NCBI GenBank assembly: GCA_965262485.1
Contig: OZ253540.1
Location: forward strand, 1,612,001-1,676,000
DNA from: Bin87 sp965262485
GTDB lineage: Bacteria > Chloroflexota > Dehalococcoidia > Lucifugimonadales > UBA3495
Direction: 5' to 3'
DNA: 64,000 nucleotides
Made by a program: the position numbers and the translations under genes. The notes below the pieces were generated by a model. The model was not told the origin of the DNA. It saw only the letters and a program-made list of their open reading frames with translations, and did not search any database. Shown in pieces: positions 42,067 through 50,802 of the stretch (the first letter of the stretch is position 1; the number at the start of each line of letters is the position of its first letter).

Positions 42067-43350
42067 CTATACCCTGCCCGCCAACTGATTCACCACCAGG
42101 CCGGTCGGTAACTTGGGATAGAAAAAAGTCGATTTGGGCGGCAACCGCTGTCCGGCGCTCACAATCTCCCGGAACGGTTCCAGCGGGAAGGGTTTCAGCA
42201 GGATCGCCAGCTGTTGTTCGCCGCGATTTACCTGCTCCACGATGAATTCGTGGTCGGGACTGTAGTCGATATGCTGACCCAACGCATCTCCCAACGCCGG
42301 GGTGAGCACCCGTTCCTGCAACAACCACGCCTCCGACACCGCCAGCGAACCCCAGGCCGCCCAGTCTACGCCGGACCTCAGCGTGTGCAGCGTCGCCGTA
42401 CCGTCGGACGCGAACATGGCGAAGCAGTGGCGATCAGCGCCCAACCGTTCCACCTCCGACACAACATCAGCGGCCGACTTGCCCGCATCCAGCGGACTCG
42501 CGTCGAACAGCTCATCCAGATGACGCCGCACACCGGCCAGTTGTTCGGGAGACAGACCGCCCATCACGCGGTGGTACGGCAGCAGCAGCAAACCCGGGTC
42601 GTCGAATTCGATCAACGTCATCATTACGTAATTTGATGCTGCATCGGGATCCGATTGTTGCGTGTCAGACTGGCTGCGCCGGTAGCGCAACGCCGCCTCG
42701 TAACGATGGTGTCCGTCGGCCAGGAACACCGGTCGATTGGCAAAGGTGTCCGTCAGCGCCCTTTGAGTGTCCTCGTCCGCGATTCGCCAAAGCCGGGCCT
42801 CACCACTTGCCGAAGTGTATGCCTGGGCATCGGCGGTGCGACCGACTATGCCGTCGAAAATCCTTTGCAGCGCGCCGTCAGCGTCCTGATACAGCGACAT
42901 AATGGGGCTGAACTGCGCCTGGCACTCGTTCAGCAGCGCCACCCGGTCCAGCACCGAAGGCTCTCGCGTAAACTCGTGCGGAAACACCGCTCCGACGTCG
43001 TAATCCTCCACCAGAACATCGGCGAAGAAACCCAGGTGCTGGTAACGCCGGCCGCCAAAGTCGTAGGCATGACGCATCAGGTAGAAACTGGGGTGGTCGT
43101 CCCGCAGCAGGGCTCCATCCGCCAGCCACTGCTGGAACAGACGGGCCGCCTGCTGGTAACCGGCCTGCGGATCGACCGGGTCGGGCTGCTCGCCACCCTC
43201 CAGGTGAACCGCGTTATACGGACTGCGCCGTTGCAATTCGGCCTTGAGGCCCGCGCCAATCATGTCGTAAGGCGGGCACACCACCGCCGACAGGTCTCCC
43301 ACCACGGCGGGATCAAAACGGTAGCCTCTGAAGGGACGCAAAACGGCCAT
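42067..43350 (-). CDS. DUF1015 family protein
   Basis: 427 residues of the DUF1015 family, whose function is unknown. The family signature VCPPYDMIG (~22-30), FLADGHHRYEAALRYRR (~220-236) and PFPLEPFREIVSAGQRLPPKSTFFYPKLPTG (two parts near the end) is plain. Conserved N-terminal FRGYRFDPAVVGDL and HEFTREPSVLDR match DUF1015. Start ATG 43350 is chosen for the ggagaacacg at good spacing; ATG 43362 and a longer frame to 43602 have no support. It lies head-to-head with the HEPN-like gene at 43438, so a 87-bp divergent promoter region is shared. Confidence 0.88.
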   Translation of the reverse strand: MAVLRPFRGYRFDPAVVGDLSAVVCPPYDMIGAGLKAELQRRSPYNAVHLEGGEQPDPVDPQAGYQQAARLFQQWLADGALLRDDHPSFYLMRHAYDFGGRRYQHLGFFADVLVEDYDVGAVFPHEFTREPSVLDRVALLNECQAQFSPIMSLYQDADGALQRIFDGIVGRTADAQAYTSASGEARLWRIADEDTQRALTDTFANRPVFLADGHHRYEAALRYRRSQSDTQQSDPDAASNYVMMTLIEFDDPGLLLLPYHRVMGGLSPEQLAGVRRHLDELFDASPLDAGKSAADVVSEVERLGADRHCFAMFASDGTATLHTLRSGVDWAAWGSLAVSEAWLLQERVLTPALGDALGQHIDYSPDHEFIVEQVNRGEQQLAILLKPFPLEPFREIVSAGQRLPPKSTFFYPKLPTGLVVNQLAGRV

Positions 43351-43437
43351 CGTGTTCTCCATAAGACGGGTTGGAATGGGACGCTGATATAGTATAGTCC
43401 CATATCCTAACCGGGGATGCCTACTCGAAGGAGATTT

Positions 43438-43788
43438 ATGGTAGCTCAAACTTACAAAGAAGCGAGCCGTTTCTTGCTTAGCCAGGGGGAGAGCGAACTG
43501 GCGCGCGGCGATACGCGCCAGGCGTCCGAAAAGGGCTGGGGGGCTGCGGCGCAGATGGTTAAATCCATCGCTGAACAGCGGGGATGGGAGCACAAAGGCC
43601 ATGCCGATCTGTACAACGTCATCTCCAGGCTAGTTGCTGAAACCGGGGATGATGAAATCCGGCGCCTGTTTGCTGTTGCGGGCAACCTGCACGTCAACTT
43701 TTATGAGAACTGGGACAACGCCCCTAACGTAGCCGCCGGGCTGGCCGACGTCCGGCGCTTTCTGGACAAGCTGGAGGCGGCGGCGTGA
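43438..43788 (+). CDS. HEPN-like (PaREP1-type) domain protein
   Basis: 116 residues, all alpha-helical. ASEKGWGAAAQMVKSIAEQR (~34-53) followed by GHADLYNVISRLVAETG and LHVNFYENWDNAPNV (~92-106) is the same plan as the two paralogues at 53807 and 54598 (AAEKSWGAYAQAIKIIG ... HTHFYENDLP). HEPN/PaREP1 proteins are small helical-bundle proteins, some RNases or antitoxin partners; no R-x4-6-H motif is evident here. Start ATG 43438 has aaggag at seven bases. An amidohydrolase gene starts 25 bases after its stop. Confidence 0.65.
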   Translation: MVAQTYKEASRFLLSQGESELARGDTRQASEKGWGAAAQMVKSIAEQRGWEHKGHADLYNVISRLVAETGDDEIRRLFAVAGNLHVNFYENWDNAPNVAAGLADVRRFLDKLEAAA

Positions 43789-43813
43789 CAGTCGCGGCCG
43801 GGGGCCGCCGATT

Positions 43814-45025
43814 GTGCCGTTAGTCCTCACCCACGCCAACCTCATCGACTGCGTGAACCCCGGTGTAACCGCCGACACCGACGTTGTTATCGACGCCGGG
43901 CGCATCGTCGAGATTGGCGGTGGCGGCGCAACCTCGTCGGCCAATGACACCAGGGTGGTCGACCTGCGGGGCGCATACCTGCTGCCCGGGTTGTGGGACG
44001 TACACATCCACCCCGAATACCCAGTGCCGCCGGGCATGACGGTGGCCCAGGAGACGGCCAACTTCGGCCGGCAGCTATCGTTGGCCCTGACCGAAGCGGG
44101 GGTTACCTCGGTGCGCTGCGGAGGGGCGGCTCACTTTATGGACGTGGCCTGGAAACGCGCCTTTGCCGCCGGCGGTCTGATCGGACCCCGGGTGTTCGCT
44201 TCCGGCTATTTCCTGACCACCACCGGCGGCCACTTTCTCACCTCCGGCCAGGCGCGGGAATGCGATGGGCCGTATGGCTTCGTGCAGGCTATCCGTGAGC
44301 AAATCAAGAACGGCGTTGACCACATCAAGCTGAACCTCACCGGCGGGATCATGGGCCCCGACTGGGACCGGCATTGGCATTCGTTCCTGCTGGAAGACGA
44401 GCTGGCCGCCGCGTTTGCGATCTCCCGTCAGCGAGAATTTCCCGTCATGGCCCACGCCGCCAACCCGGACGCGGTCAAGTCGGCGGTCATGCTGGGCGCG
44501 CACAGCGTGGAGCACGGCTACATCATGGATGAAGATTGCATTTCCGCGCTGGCCGACTCGCAGACCTGGTACGTTCCCACGCTGGCGATTTCACATCTCA
44601 CCGAAGGGCAGGCGCAGAATGAATACGAGAAACGGTGGCTGTCCGAACGCAACATCGCTGCCGAGCTCCAGTGCCGAGCCAATGCCGCCGCTGAGGAGCA
44701 CGCTCGCTGGTTCCGCAGGGCTCTGGATGCCGGCGTGCCCATGGCGTTGGGTTCAGATATCCGACCGCTGCGGGAAGCCGCGTTGCTTGAGATGGGATTG
44801 TGGGTCCGCGACGGCGCAACCACCTGGCAAACCCTCCTGGCCGCCACCCGCAACGCCGCCGCATTGTGCGGTGTGGGCAGTCAGTTGGGCACGGTGGAAG
44901 CCGGAAAATTGGCAGACCTTATCGTAGTTGGTTCCAACCCGCTGGAAGACATCAACAACCTGCGGCAACTCCAGCTTGTAATCAAGGAAGGCCGCATCGT
45001 CTCGGACAAGCGGCCTTCCCGTTAG
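43814..45025 (+). CDS. Amidohydrolase-family protein (imidazolonepropionase-like)
   Basis: 403 residues, metal-dependent amidohydrolase. VVDLRGAYLLPGLWDVHIHPEY (two parts ~50-70; HxH pair), GVDHIKLNLTGGIM (~170-183, metal-bridging Lys), FPVMAHAANPDAVKSAVML (~208, His), GAHSVEHGYIMDED (~228-241, His) and MALGSDIRPLREAAL (~311-325, Asp) give the full metal site. The C-terminal GTVEAGKLADLIVVGSNPLED is typical. Substrate is not predictable; imidazolonepropionase or prolidase-like activities are within this clade. Start GTG 43814 follows gggggccgccgatt, an average site. It follows the HEPN-like gene and may be co-transcribed. Confidence 0.88.
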   Translation: MPLVLTHANLIDCVNPGVTADTDVVIDAGRIVEIGGGGATSSANDTRVVDLRGAYLLPGLWDVHIHPEYPVPPGMTVAQETANFGRQLSLALTEAGVTSVRCGGAAHFMDVAWKRAFAAGGLIGPRVFASGYFLTTTGGHFLTSGQARECDGPYGFVQAIREQIKNGVDHIKLNLTGGIMGPDWDRHWHSFLLEDELAAAFAISRQREFPVMAHAANPDAVKSAVMLGAHSVEHGYIMDEDCISALADSQTWYVPTLAISHLTEGQAQNEYEKRWLSERNIAAELQCRANAAAEEHARWFRRALDAGVPMALGSDIRPLREAALLEMGLWVRDGATTWQTLLAATRNAAALCGVGSQLGTVEAGKLADLIVVGSNPLEDINNLRQLQLVIKEGRIVSDKRPSR

Positions 45026-45114
45026 CAGCAGGACAGGGAGCAAATACCCTTCTCCCCTTGGGAGAGGGCCATGAATCCTCTTTTCCATGATGTCCATGGC
45101 AGGGAGCATCCATA

Positions 45115-46302
45115 TTAATTTTGAGGCAACGGATAGCCCTCAGAGAATTCTTCCCCAATTGGAAGGCTGTTAGCTTCCCGATAGGCGTCATGGATAGCGG
45201 TCAAGATTGCGTCCAAGTCAGATTCGTTCATTTTGGATAATCTCCGATGGCGAACCCCACTCTTTGACTTGACCTCGCCAATTAGCTTATCAAATTTGCG
45301 TAGCGAATTAGGAGCCAAGTCATCCTCCGTAGGCCAAAAGCTGATCTCACCCCTGCGCTCTTTACCGTTCCACAAAAGGTTGTTGAACGATACTAACGGT
45401 TGGCCTTTGCCTGGAACTATTAAATCGATTTTGTAATAATCGTCTTTGCGACTGATATATGTGGACAGTTCAACGATTTTTTCTTGCTCGAAGCTTATTG
45501 CCGAATCATAGAGTTGCCGCAACCCTGGCTGGAATTTTTCGGGGGCGCGCCCAATGCTCTCCTTGAAAGCTTCAGCACCTTGAACATTTTTCACCGCTCC
45601 TGAACTCTCTGACCTGGTTTCCTGTTTCCGTTGCCCGAGCTGCGTTTGGTACTCGGAAGCTTCTGGCAGTGGGATTACCACACTTGTTTCGATCAAGATC
45701 TCATTATCATTCCGATGCGGTTGCAACCGGATGCATTTGATCTCAAGGCCCGCGTCTCTGAGCCAAGAATCGTTCAGCCACATTACGCACGTGGTCAGTT
45801 CCTTGCCAAAGTTCTCCGAAGCCAGAATGATCCGGGGTATCTCAGTATGAATCGCTTGGTTGTCTCGTTCCGCAATTCCCAAATGTTCCTGGACGCGGGT
45901 TTCGGCATCGCCTTCCTCAACAGTGACGCCGCCAGGTTCATTGGCACGCTTTTCCAGGTAGGCTTGATAAGTGTCCACAGTTTGCTGGAAGGTCATATTG
46001 GCAACCATCGCAGCATAGCGAATCGCCTGTAAGTCCATGTGCTCGCCGGTCTCGCCCCGTTTCAACTCAACCACAACCAGGCGACCTTGGGCGTCCAAGC
46101 CCAACAAGTCGATCCTTCGTTTGGAATCCTGCCAATTGCCGAATTCCTCGGAAATTATTAACAGATCTTCCTCCAACACTTCCGGGTTGTCGCGCAACAT
46201 GCTTTGCAAGTCTGCCTTTTCCAACACCCCCTCTTCAGCGAATGATGTCGGATCAACTTTGGCCAACTTCTCCTTGTGCCCCACTATTTTGTAAATAGCC
46301 AT
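45115..46302 (-). CDS. PD-(D/E)XK-type nuclease-domain protein (NucS-like N-terminus)
   Basis: 395 residues. The N-terminal ~110 residues carry the nuclease core: NWQDSKRRIDLLGLDAQGRL (~56-75) with the Asp and VVVELKRGETGEHMDLQAIRYAAMV (two parts ~76-100) with the E-x-K. This is the arrangement in NucS/EndoMS-like and DUF91-type proteins. A charged linker region (EASEYQTQLGQRKQETRSES, ~218) leads to a C-terminal domain with ISFEQEKIVELSTYISRKDD (~277) and LDAILTAIHDAYREANS. Lower GC than neighbours in parts (AT-rich third positions) suggests horizontal transfer. Could act in DNA repair or restriction. Start ATG 46302 follows aggaaggttgga. Confidence 0.8.
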   Translation of the reverse strand: MAIYKIVGHKEKLAKVDPTSFAEEGVLEKADLQSMLRDNPEVLEEDLLIISEEFGNWQDSKRRIDLLGLDAQGRLVVVELKRGETGEHMDLQAIRYAAMVANMTFQQTVDTYQAYLEKRANEPGGVTVEEGDAETRVQEHLGIAERDNQAIHTEIPRIILASENFGKELTTCVMWLNDSWLRDAGLEIKCIRLQPHRNDNEILIETSVVIPLPEASEYQTQLGQRKQETRSESSGAVKNVQGAEAFKESIGRAPEKFQPGLRQLYDSAISFEQEKIVELSTYISRKDDYYKIDLIVPGKGQPLVSFNNLLWNGKERRGEISFWPTEDDLAPNSLRKFDKLIGEVKSKSGVRHRRLSKMNESDLDAILTAIHDAYREANSLPIGEEFSEGYPLPQN

Positions 46303-46363
46303 TCCAACCTTCCTGCGCTGTCTCGACCGGTGTCGTCCTTTCTATCCCGGGTAAGAACGAAAT

Positions 46364-46399
46364 CCCCTCTCCCAAGGGGAGAGGGGTTGGGGTGAGGGC
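46364..46399. repeat. R4 hairpin
   Basis: Inverted repeat ctctcccaaggggagagg between two minus-strand genes; likely terminator-like. Confidence 0.5.
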
Positions 46400-46410
46400 C
46401 GTCCCCCCCC

Positions 46411-47335
46411 TTACAAAATCGCCACCGGATTCACGGGAGACCCGGTGCCACCCACTACCCTTAGCGGGTTGATGGTCAGCATGAATTCGTACCGCCCCTC
46501 TTCGGCGCAGGCTTCGGCCAAAGGCTGCAGCAGCGCATTGTCCAGCAGCCCGATTCCGTAGGCGAATATGCTGCCGTGAACCGACCACGGCAGATCGTAA
46601 CCGTTGGGCGTGTGATCCATCATGTCCCACACCAGTACGCAGCAGTCGCTCTGGCGAATGAACTTCAGGCATGATGCGTGCAGTCCCGGCCGTTCCGCGG
46701 GATCGCTGCCCCAGATCGCGTTTCCGTCCGCATTCCACTTCTCTCGCCCGCCATACACGATCAGCGCGTCGCCCGGCTCCATCTGCACACCCTGGGCGGC
46801 GCAGATATCATCCAGCTCCCAGGCGTGGATGGGCGTCTCCTTGGGTAACGTAGTCTGTCCCCCGGTGCCGCGGCACGTCCAGCAGGACGCCCCGTGTGAT
46901 GATGCCCTCTTTCCAGTGCTCCACCGACCCATACTTAGCCCCGTCGAACTGAATCATCTCGTCCGGATTCTTGCCGTTCCACATCCCGTTGCCGTCCCAA
47001 ACGTGGCAAAGCGCGTCCAGATGCGTCGTCGCGGTGCCGTGATACGAGATGCCGTAGTAGTCCGTTGACATTCCGCCGCCCGGCTCTCGCGGACCCTTTC
47101 GCATGTAATGGATGGCCGGCGTCGGGTTGTTGGGCGCTGGCGTAACCGGAAACTCCCGGCTTAGCGACACGGCGCGCCCGCTTTTGATCAAACCCGCGGC
47201 CCGCAGTCGCTTGGCGTCGTCCACCATATTGACCGCGCCCTTCTGGTCGTCCGGACCCCAACGGCCCCAGTTTACATCGTCTTTCAGATAGCCCAGCACT
47301 TCCTCTCGGCTCGGTATCTCACGGCTCATCGTCAT
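46411..47335 (-). pseudogene. Cyclase-family protein (kynurenine formamidase-like) with a frameshift
   Basis: Encodes a metal-dependent cyclase-family hydrolase in two frames. From ATG 47335 (with ggagg): GRWGPDDQKGAVNMVDDAKR, SGRAVSLSREFPVTPAPNNP, GISYHGTATTHLDALCHVWD (~95-114, His/Asp metal ligands) and GVLLDVPRHRGTDY. At about 46849 one extra base shifts the frame; skipping it gives TDYLPKETPIHAWELDDICA, continuing to GDALIVYGGREKWN, GLHASCLKFIRQSDCCVLVW and the end at 46411. The joined protein is about 307 residues. A single indel means either recent inactivation or a sequencing error. Confidence 0.8.
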
Positions 47336-47490
47336 GTCGTATCCTCCGTTATTGCGCCTGTCGTCATTGTTGGCATGGATTGGCGCCAGATTGCCACGCT
47401 GCGCCGGGAATGACAAGGGGCGGAGCGCTAAACCGTTGCCACAACACGTTCCGCAATTGTATATTCGTGTTAGGATTGTAGAGAAAAGCA

Positions 47491-47712
47491 ATGACCACTA
47501 TGGACATAACAACAGCCCAGATTATCGGCGATTTGAGGGAAACCGCTGGTGAATTGCGCGCTGGCCAACACCAACTTGACGCGCGCATGGATCGCCTGGA
47601 GTCCAAGGTTGACCGGCTGGAGTCTAAGGTTGACCGGCTGGTGTTCGTGGGAATTGGCATTTTAGGCGCAACGATCACTACGCTCGTCGCCACTCTCATT
47701 ACGGCGCTTTAG
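47491..47712 (+). CDS. Small coiled-coil membrane protein
   Basis: 73 residues: a helical N-terminal half with a short tandem repeat (RLESKVDRLESKVDRL, ~35-50) forming a coiled coil, then one membrane segment (VFVGIGILGATITTLVATLI, ~51-70). Start ATG 47491 has tagagaaaag upstream. Its stop overlaps the 3' end of tenA by four bases (convergent). Such small coiled-coil/TM proteins resemble holin-like or signalling peptides; function unknown. Confidence 0.6.
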   Translation: MTTMDITTAQIIGDLRETAGELRAGQHQLDARMDRLESKVDRLESKVDRLVFVGIGILGATITTLVATLITAL

Positions 47713-48386
47713 TTTTCATCCGGCCAGTTGCGGCCGTAATAGTTGGCGTCCCAAAACAGGTGCTCATAACGCAGTGTGGTGATGAAAATGCGTTCCAGCT
47801 TCGCCGCCTTCGCAGCGTCAGCCCGCGCTCCGGCCTCGTTCAGGCGTATCGTAAACCACTCAACCACGTCGCTCAGCACTGCGGGACTATGGATGTCTAT
47901 CCAGCCTTGGTATACCGGATTGTTGGGTTTCACGCCCGAATTTATCGCCCGCGCAGCCCAGTCCAGATACGTCCCCTCGGTTACGTAAAACAGGGAAATA
48001 ATATCGTCGATATCGCCTTCCAGCGCCGTGCGCACCATGAAATCGCCAAACGCCTGGGTGATCGGATTTGCCACCGTTTCCCGATACTGGTCGCCGGTAA
48101 CACCCAATTCCTGAAAACCGTTCAGGAACAGATCGTTCTCTGCCGACAGAAAGTTGGCTAAAAACCCGTTCAGCCGCGTGCCGGCGTCGTAATCCGGAGC
48201 GGCTTTGGCGATGGCAATGGCCGTCAGCTTCACCAGGTCTTCGCAAAAAACGTAGTCCTGCCGGAAATAACTGCGGAACTTGTCAATGTCCAGGCTTCCG
48301 TCGCCCATCTCCAGCACAAAGGGATGCGATACCATAGCCTCCCATTGTGCATGGTACTTCGCTCTCAAATCATCGGCGAATGGCAT
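47709..48386 (-). CDS. tenA: TenA-family thiaminase-like protein (no active-site Cys)
   Basis: 225 residues, TenA fold. SYFRQDYVFCEDLVKLTAIAI (two parts, ~40-60), DYDAGTRLNGFLANFLSAEN (~65-84), GDFMVRTALEGDIDD and EWFTIRLNEAGARADAAK are typical. The catalytic Cys of classical TenA/thiaminase II (in PC...W.Y) is replaced: the place reads ISLFYVTEGTYLDWAARAI. This is as in the TenA_E subgroup, which uses a Glu, so a pyrimidine-salvage aminohydrolase-like role is likely but may differ. No thiamin genes are near. Start ATG 48386 follows gggagataatgcc. Confidence 0.85.
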   Translation of the reverse strand: MPFADDLRAKYHAQWEAMVSHPFVLEMGDGSLDIDKFRSYFRQDYVFCEDLVKLTAIAIAKAAPDYDAGTRLNGFLANFLSAENDLFLNGFQELGVTGDQYRETVANPITQAFGDFMVRTALEGDIDDIISLFYVTEGTYLDWAARAINSGVKPNNPVYQGWIDIHSPAVLSDVVEWFTIRLNEAGARADAAKAAKLERIFITTLRYEHLFWDANYYGRNWPDEN

Positions 48387-48507
48387 GGCATTATCTCCCA
48401 GTATGTATTGCTTAATTCCCCCGCCGCCCTGGCAAGCATTGGAGCAAGGATTCGAGCGACGGACGCATCCCGGTCTTTCAGGCGGAGAGCGGGTAGTCAG
48501 CCGGCAG

Positions 48508-48966
48508 TCAGGCCGTGGATGACGACGAGTTGGCGACCGATTCTGCCAGGCACCCGAAAAACCGGTCCATCATCCCTTTGGCCACTGAACCCATCATCCG
48601 TTGGCCCACCCGGGCCACCGCTCCGCCCACCTGGCTATCGGCATCCACATGCACGGTAGTCCCCCCGTTGTCCGACGGAGTCAGTGTAACGGCAGCCGTC
48701 CCGTTCGCGAACCCGATGTTGCCCGAGCTCTCAATTGACATATGATACGAGTGCGGCGGGTCCAGTTCAGACAGGGCGACCACCGCTGAGTATTGACCCC
48801 CAATCGGCCCTACCCGGATGTTCACCGCCGCGCGGTACCGATTCTCTCCATCCGGCTCCATGCTCCGGCAGCCGGGAATACAGCCGGCCAGCACGTCGGG
48901 GTTCATCAGCGCATCCCACACCACCTCGGCGGGTTGGGCGAAAGTGTATTCGGCAGAGAGTTCCAT
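48508..48966 (-). CDS. coxG: CoxG-type SRPBCC protein (carbon monoxide dehydrogenase subunit G family)
   Basis: 152 residues of the SRPBCC fold: AQPAEVVWDALMNPDVLAGC (~10-29), IPGCRSMEPDGENRYRAAVN (~30-49), RVGPIGGQYSAVVALSELDP, TTVHVDADSQVGGAVARVGQ (~102-121) and a C-terminal helix FFGCLAESVANSS. CoxG binds membranes and links the form-I CO dehydrogenase to quinones; homologues also occur as orphan SRPBCC proteins. No coxL/M/S genes are near, so the link to CO oxidation is not shown. Confidence 0.85.
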   Translation of the reverse strand: MELSAEYTFAQPAEVVWDALMNPDVLAGCIPGCRSMEPDGENRYRAAVNIRVGPIGGQYSAVVALSELDPPHSYHMSIESSGNIGFANGTAAVTLTPSDNGGTTVHVDADSQVGGAVARVGQRMMGSVAKGMMDRFFGCLAESVANSSSSTA

Positions 48967-49048
48967 AGTGCGGCGATTATAGCAGGGTATTCAGCTGCCG
49001 TTCCTGGGCACGGCTTGAGAAAATTGTGAAACTCCAGTCCCTCCCTTG

Positions 49049-49141
49049 TGTCATTGCGAGGAGCGTAGCGACGTGGCAATCCCGTTGAAGCAACGGCGGT
49101 GGTTTCAGCGACGAGATTGCCGCGCTGCGCTCGCAATGACA
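49049..49141. repeat. R1 hairpin repeat, full
   Basis: Left arm tgtcattgcgaggagcgtag, right arm cgctgcgctcgcaatgaca; short loop (gttgaagcaacggcggtgg). Confidence 0.8.
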
Positions 49142-49156
49142 AGTTTCGCAATTTTC

Positions 49157-49457
49157 TCACGGCTTTGCCACTGTTGTCACGATGTCGGCGAGACTGAACA
49201 CGCCATACCAGCACATACTTTCCTGATAAACGTCAACAAATTGCTCGACTTCGTTTTCTACCGACGCCACAACTCGGCTGATATGGGAGGGTCTCAAACC
49301 CCGCGGAAGCGCAACAGCCCGGTTGAGCCATTGCTGACGGTCAGGTTGGTCAACCAACCGGCAACTCCGCCAGGGAGGATACCGCGCGACGCGCCATCAG
49401 ATAATACTCTTTGGACGACTCAACACCTACGAAATATTCTCGTACCTGCTTCGTCAC
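49157..49457 (-). pseudogene. Small gene downstream of M20 hydrolase, frameshifted
   Basis: A GTG at 49457 overlaps the TAG stop of the M20 gene by one base (tagtg) and opens a frame coding TKQVREYFVGVESSKEYYLM and ARRAVSSLAELPVG, which stops at about 49352. A second frame opens at TTG 49357 (four-base overlap) and codes QPDRQQWLNRAVALPRGLRP and ISRVVASVENEVEQFVDVYQ, ending at 49157. Together they look like one ~100-residue helical protein with a +/-1 shift, or two tiny coupled genes. Family not recognised. Confidence 0.45.
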
Positions 49458-50713
49458 TACCGCTCGTCGGCCAGCGCCATTGCGTTCAGGAGCACCTGCG
49501 CCCCGTTGGCGCAGTCATCCGGCGTCGTATATTCCGCCGGAGCGTGACTGATCCCGCCCACGCTGGGAACGAACACCATCGCCGACGGCGTAACCGTGGC
49601 GATGGCCTGGGCGTCGTGGCCGGCTCCGCTGGGCAGGCTGATGTGCTCCAGGCCGGCCAAACCCGCTGCGTCGGCTATGAGTTGCTGCATGTTGCTCGAT
49701 ATGGGCACCGACGGCGTGTTCCGTTGGGCGGTAACCGTTATCGTCACCTGCTCGGCGTGGGCCACCTCCTCGGCAGTGCGTCGCAACTCCACTTCCGCCG
49801 CCGCCAGCGATTCCATCCGTTCATCCCGAAACTCGCAACCCAGTACCACCCGTCCCGGAATCACGTTGGCGGCGTTCGGGTGAACCTCCATGCTGCCCAC
49901 GGTGCCAACCCGGCACACCTCCATCTCGCCGGCGATGTGCCGCACCGCCAAGGCAACCTGCGCCGCCGCCGACATCGCGTCGCGCCGCAGCGACATCGGC
50001 GTTGTTCCGGCATGGTTAGCCTCGCCCACAATGTCGATGTGATACACGGAGCGGCCCGTTATGCCTGTAACCACGCCAATCGGAAAACCGCCCCGGTGCA
50101 GCGTCGGGCCCTGCTCGATGTGCAGTTCCAGGTAACAGGCAAGTTCGTCCGGACGCCGCCGGGCCTGGTCGATTCGCGAGATGTTGCCGCCCAGGTCGGG
50201 CAGACGCGATGCCAGCGCGGCGCCGTCGTCGCCCACCGCCGAAAAATCCTCCGGCTCCCACAGGCCGGCCACGGCTCGGCTCCCCAGCAGCCAGCGGTGA
50301 AACCCGGTGCCCTCCTCGTTGGTAAACACCATCACCTCCACCGGATGCCGCGATGTTCGTCCTGAATCTTTTATCGCCTGCACCACCTCGATGGCGGCTA
50401 TCACCCCCAGCGCCCCGTCATACCGACCGCCGGCCGGGACGGTGTCCGTGTGGGACCCCAACACGATGGCCGGCAGCGACGGGTCGGTTCCCTCGATTCG
50501 GCCAATGATGTTGCCGGCGGCGTCGATACGCACCGATAACCCCGCCGACTGCATCAGCTCGATCACGTAATTGCGCCCGGCGATGTCGAAGGCGGAGAAC
50601 GCCACCCGCTGCATCCCCTCATCGGTGTGCCCGATTCGGCCCAGGGCGTCCAGATTGTCGTTCAGGCGGGATGCGTTGATGCCCAGGGAGCCAGCCGGCA
50701 TGGATGTTGACAT
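49457..50713 (-). CDS. M20-family Zn-dependent hydrolase (N-carbamoyl-L-amino-acid hydrolase/allantoate amidohydrolase type)
   Basis: 418 residues. Metal ligands of the M20/M28 superfamily are visible: AIVLGSHTDTVPAGGRYDGALGV (two parts, ~80-101: His, Asp), VFTNEEGTGFHRWLLGSRAV (~125-144: Glu pair), CYLELHIEQGPTLHRGGFPI (~196-215: His) and the C-terminal GHDAQAIATVTPSAMVFVP (~370-388) with GGISHAPAEYT (His). The lid NEANHAGTTPMSLRRDAM (~228-245) is typical of N-carbamoylase-like enzymes. Likely splits an N-carbamoyl or ureido amide. Start ATG 50713 has acggagaat upstream; an upstream ATG at 50743 is not preferred. Confidence 0.9.
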   Translation of the reverse strand: MSTSMPAGSLGINASRLNDNLDALGRIGHTDEGMQRVAFSAFDIAGRNYVIELMQSAGLSVRIDAAGNIIGRIEGTDPSLPAIVLGSHTDTVPAGGRYDGALGVIAAIEVVQAIKDSGRTSRHPVEVMVFTNEEGTGFHRWLLGSRAVAGLWEPEDFSAVGDDGAALASRLPDLGGNISRIDQARRRPDELACYLELHIEQGPTLHRGGFPIGVVTGITGRSVYHIDIVGEANHAGTTPMSLRRDAMSAAAQVALAVRHIAGEMEVCRVGTVGSMEVHPNAANVIPGRVVLGCEFRDERMESLAAAEVELRRTAEEVAHAEQVTITVTAQRNTPSVPISSNMQQLIADAAGLAGLEHISLPSGAGHDAQAIATVTPSAMVFVPSVGGISHAPAEYTTPDDCANGAQVLLNAMALADER

Positions 50714-50802
50714 ATTCTCTCCGTCCTCTTTAGTTGCGTGCAACGTCGCCCGGAACTAGGACTACTCCACTTCCCAGGACGGCTTCCAGATGCACAGCGT
50801 AC

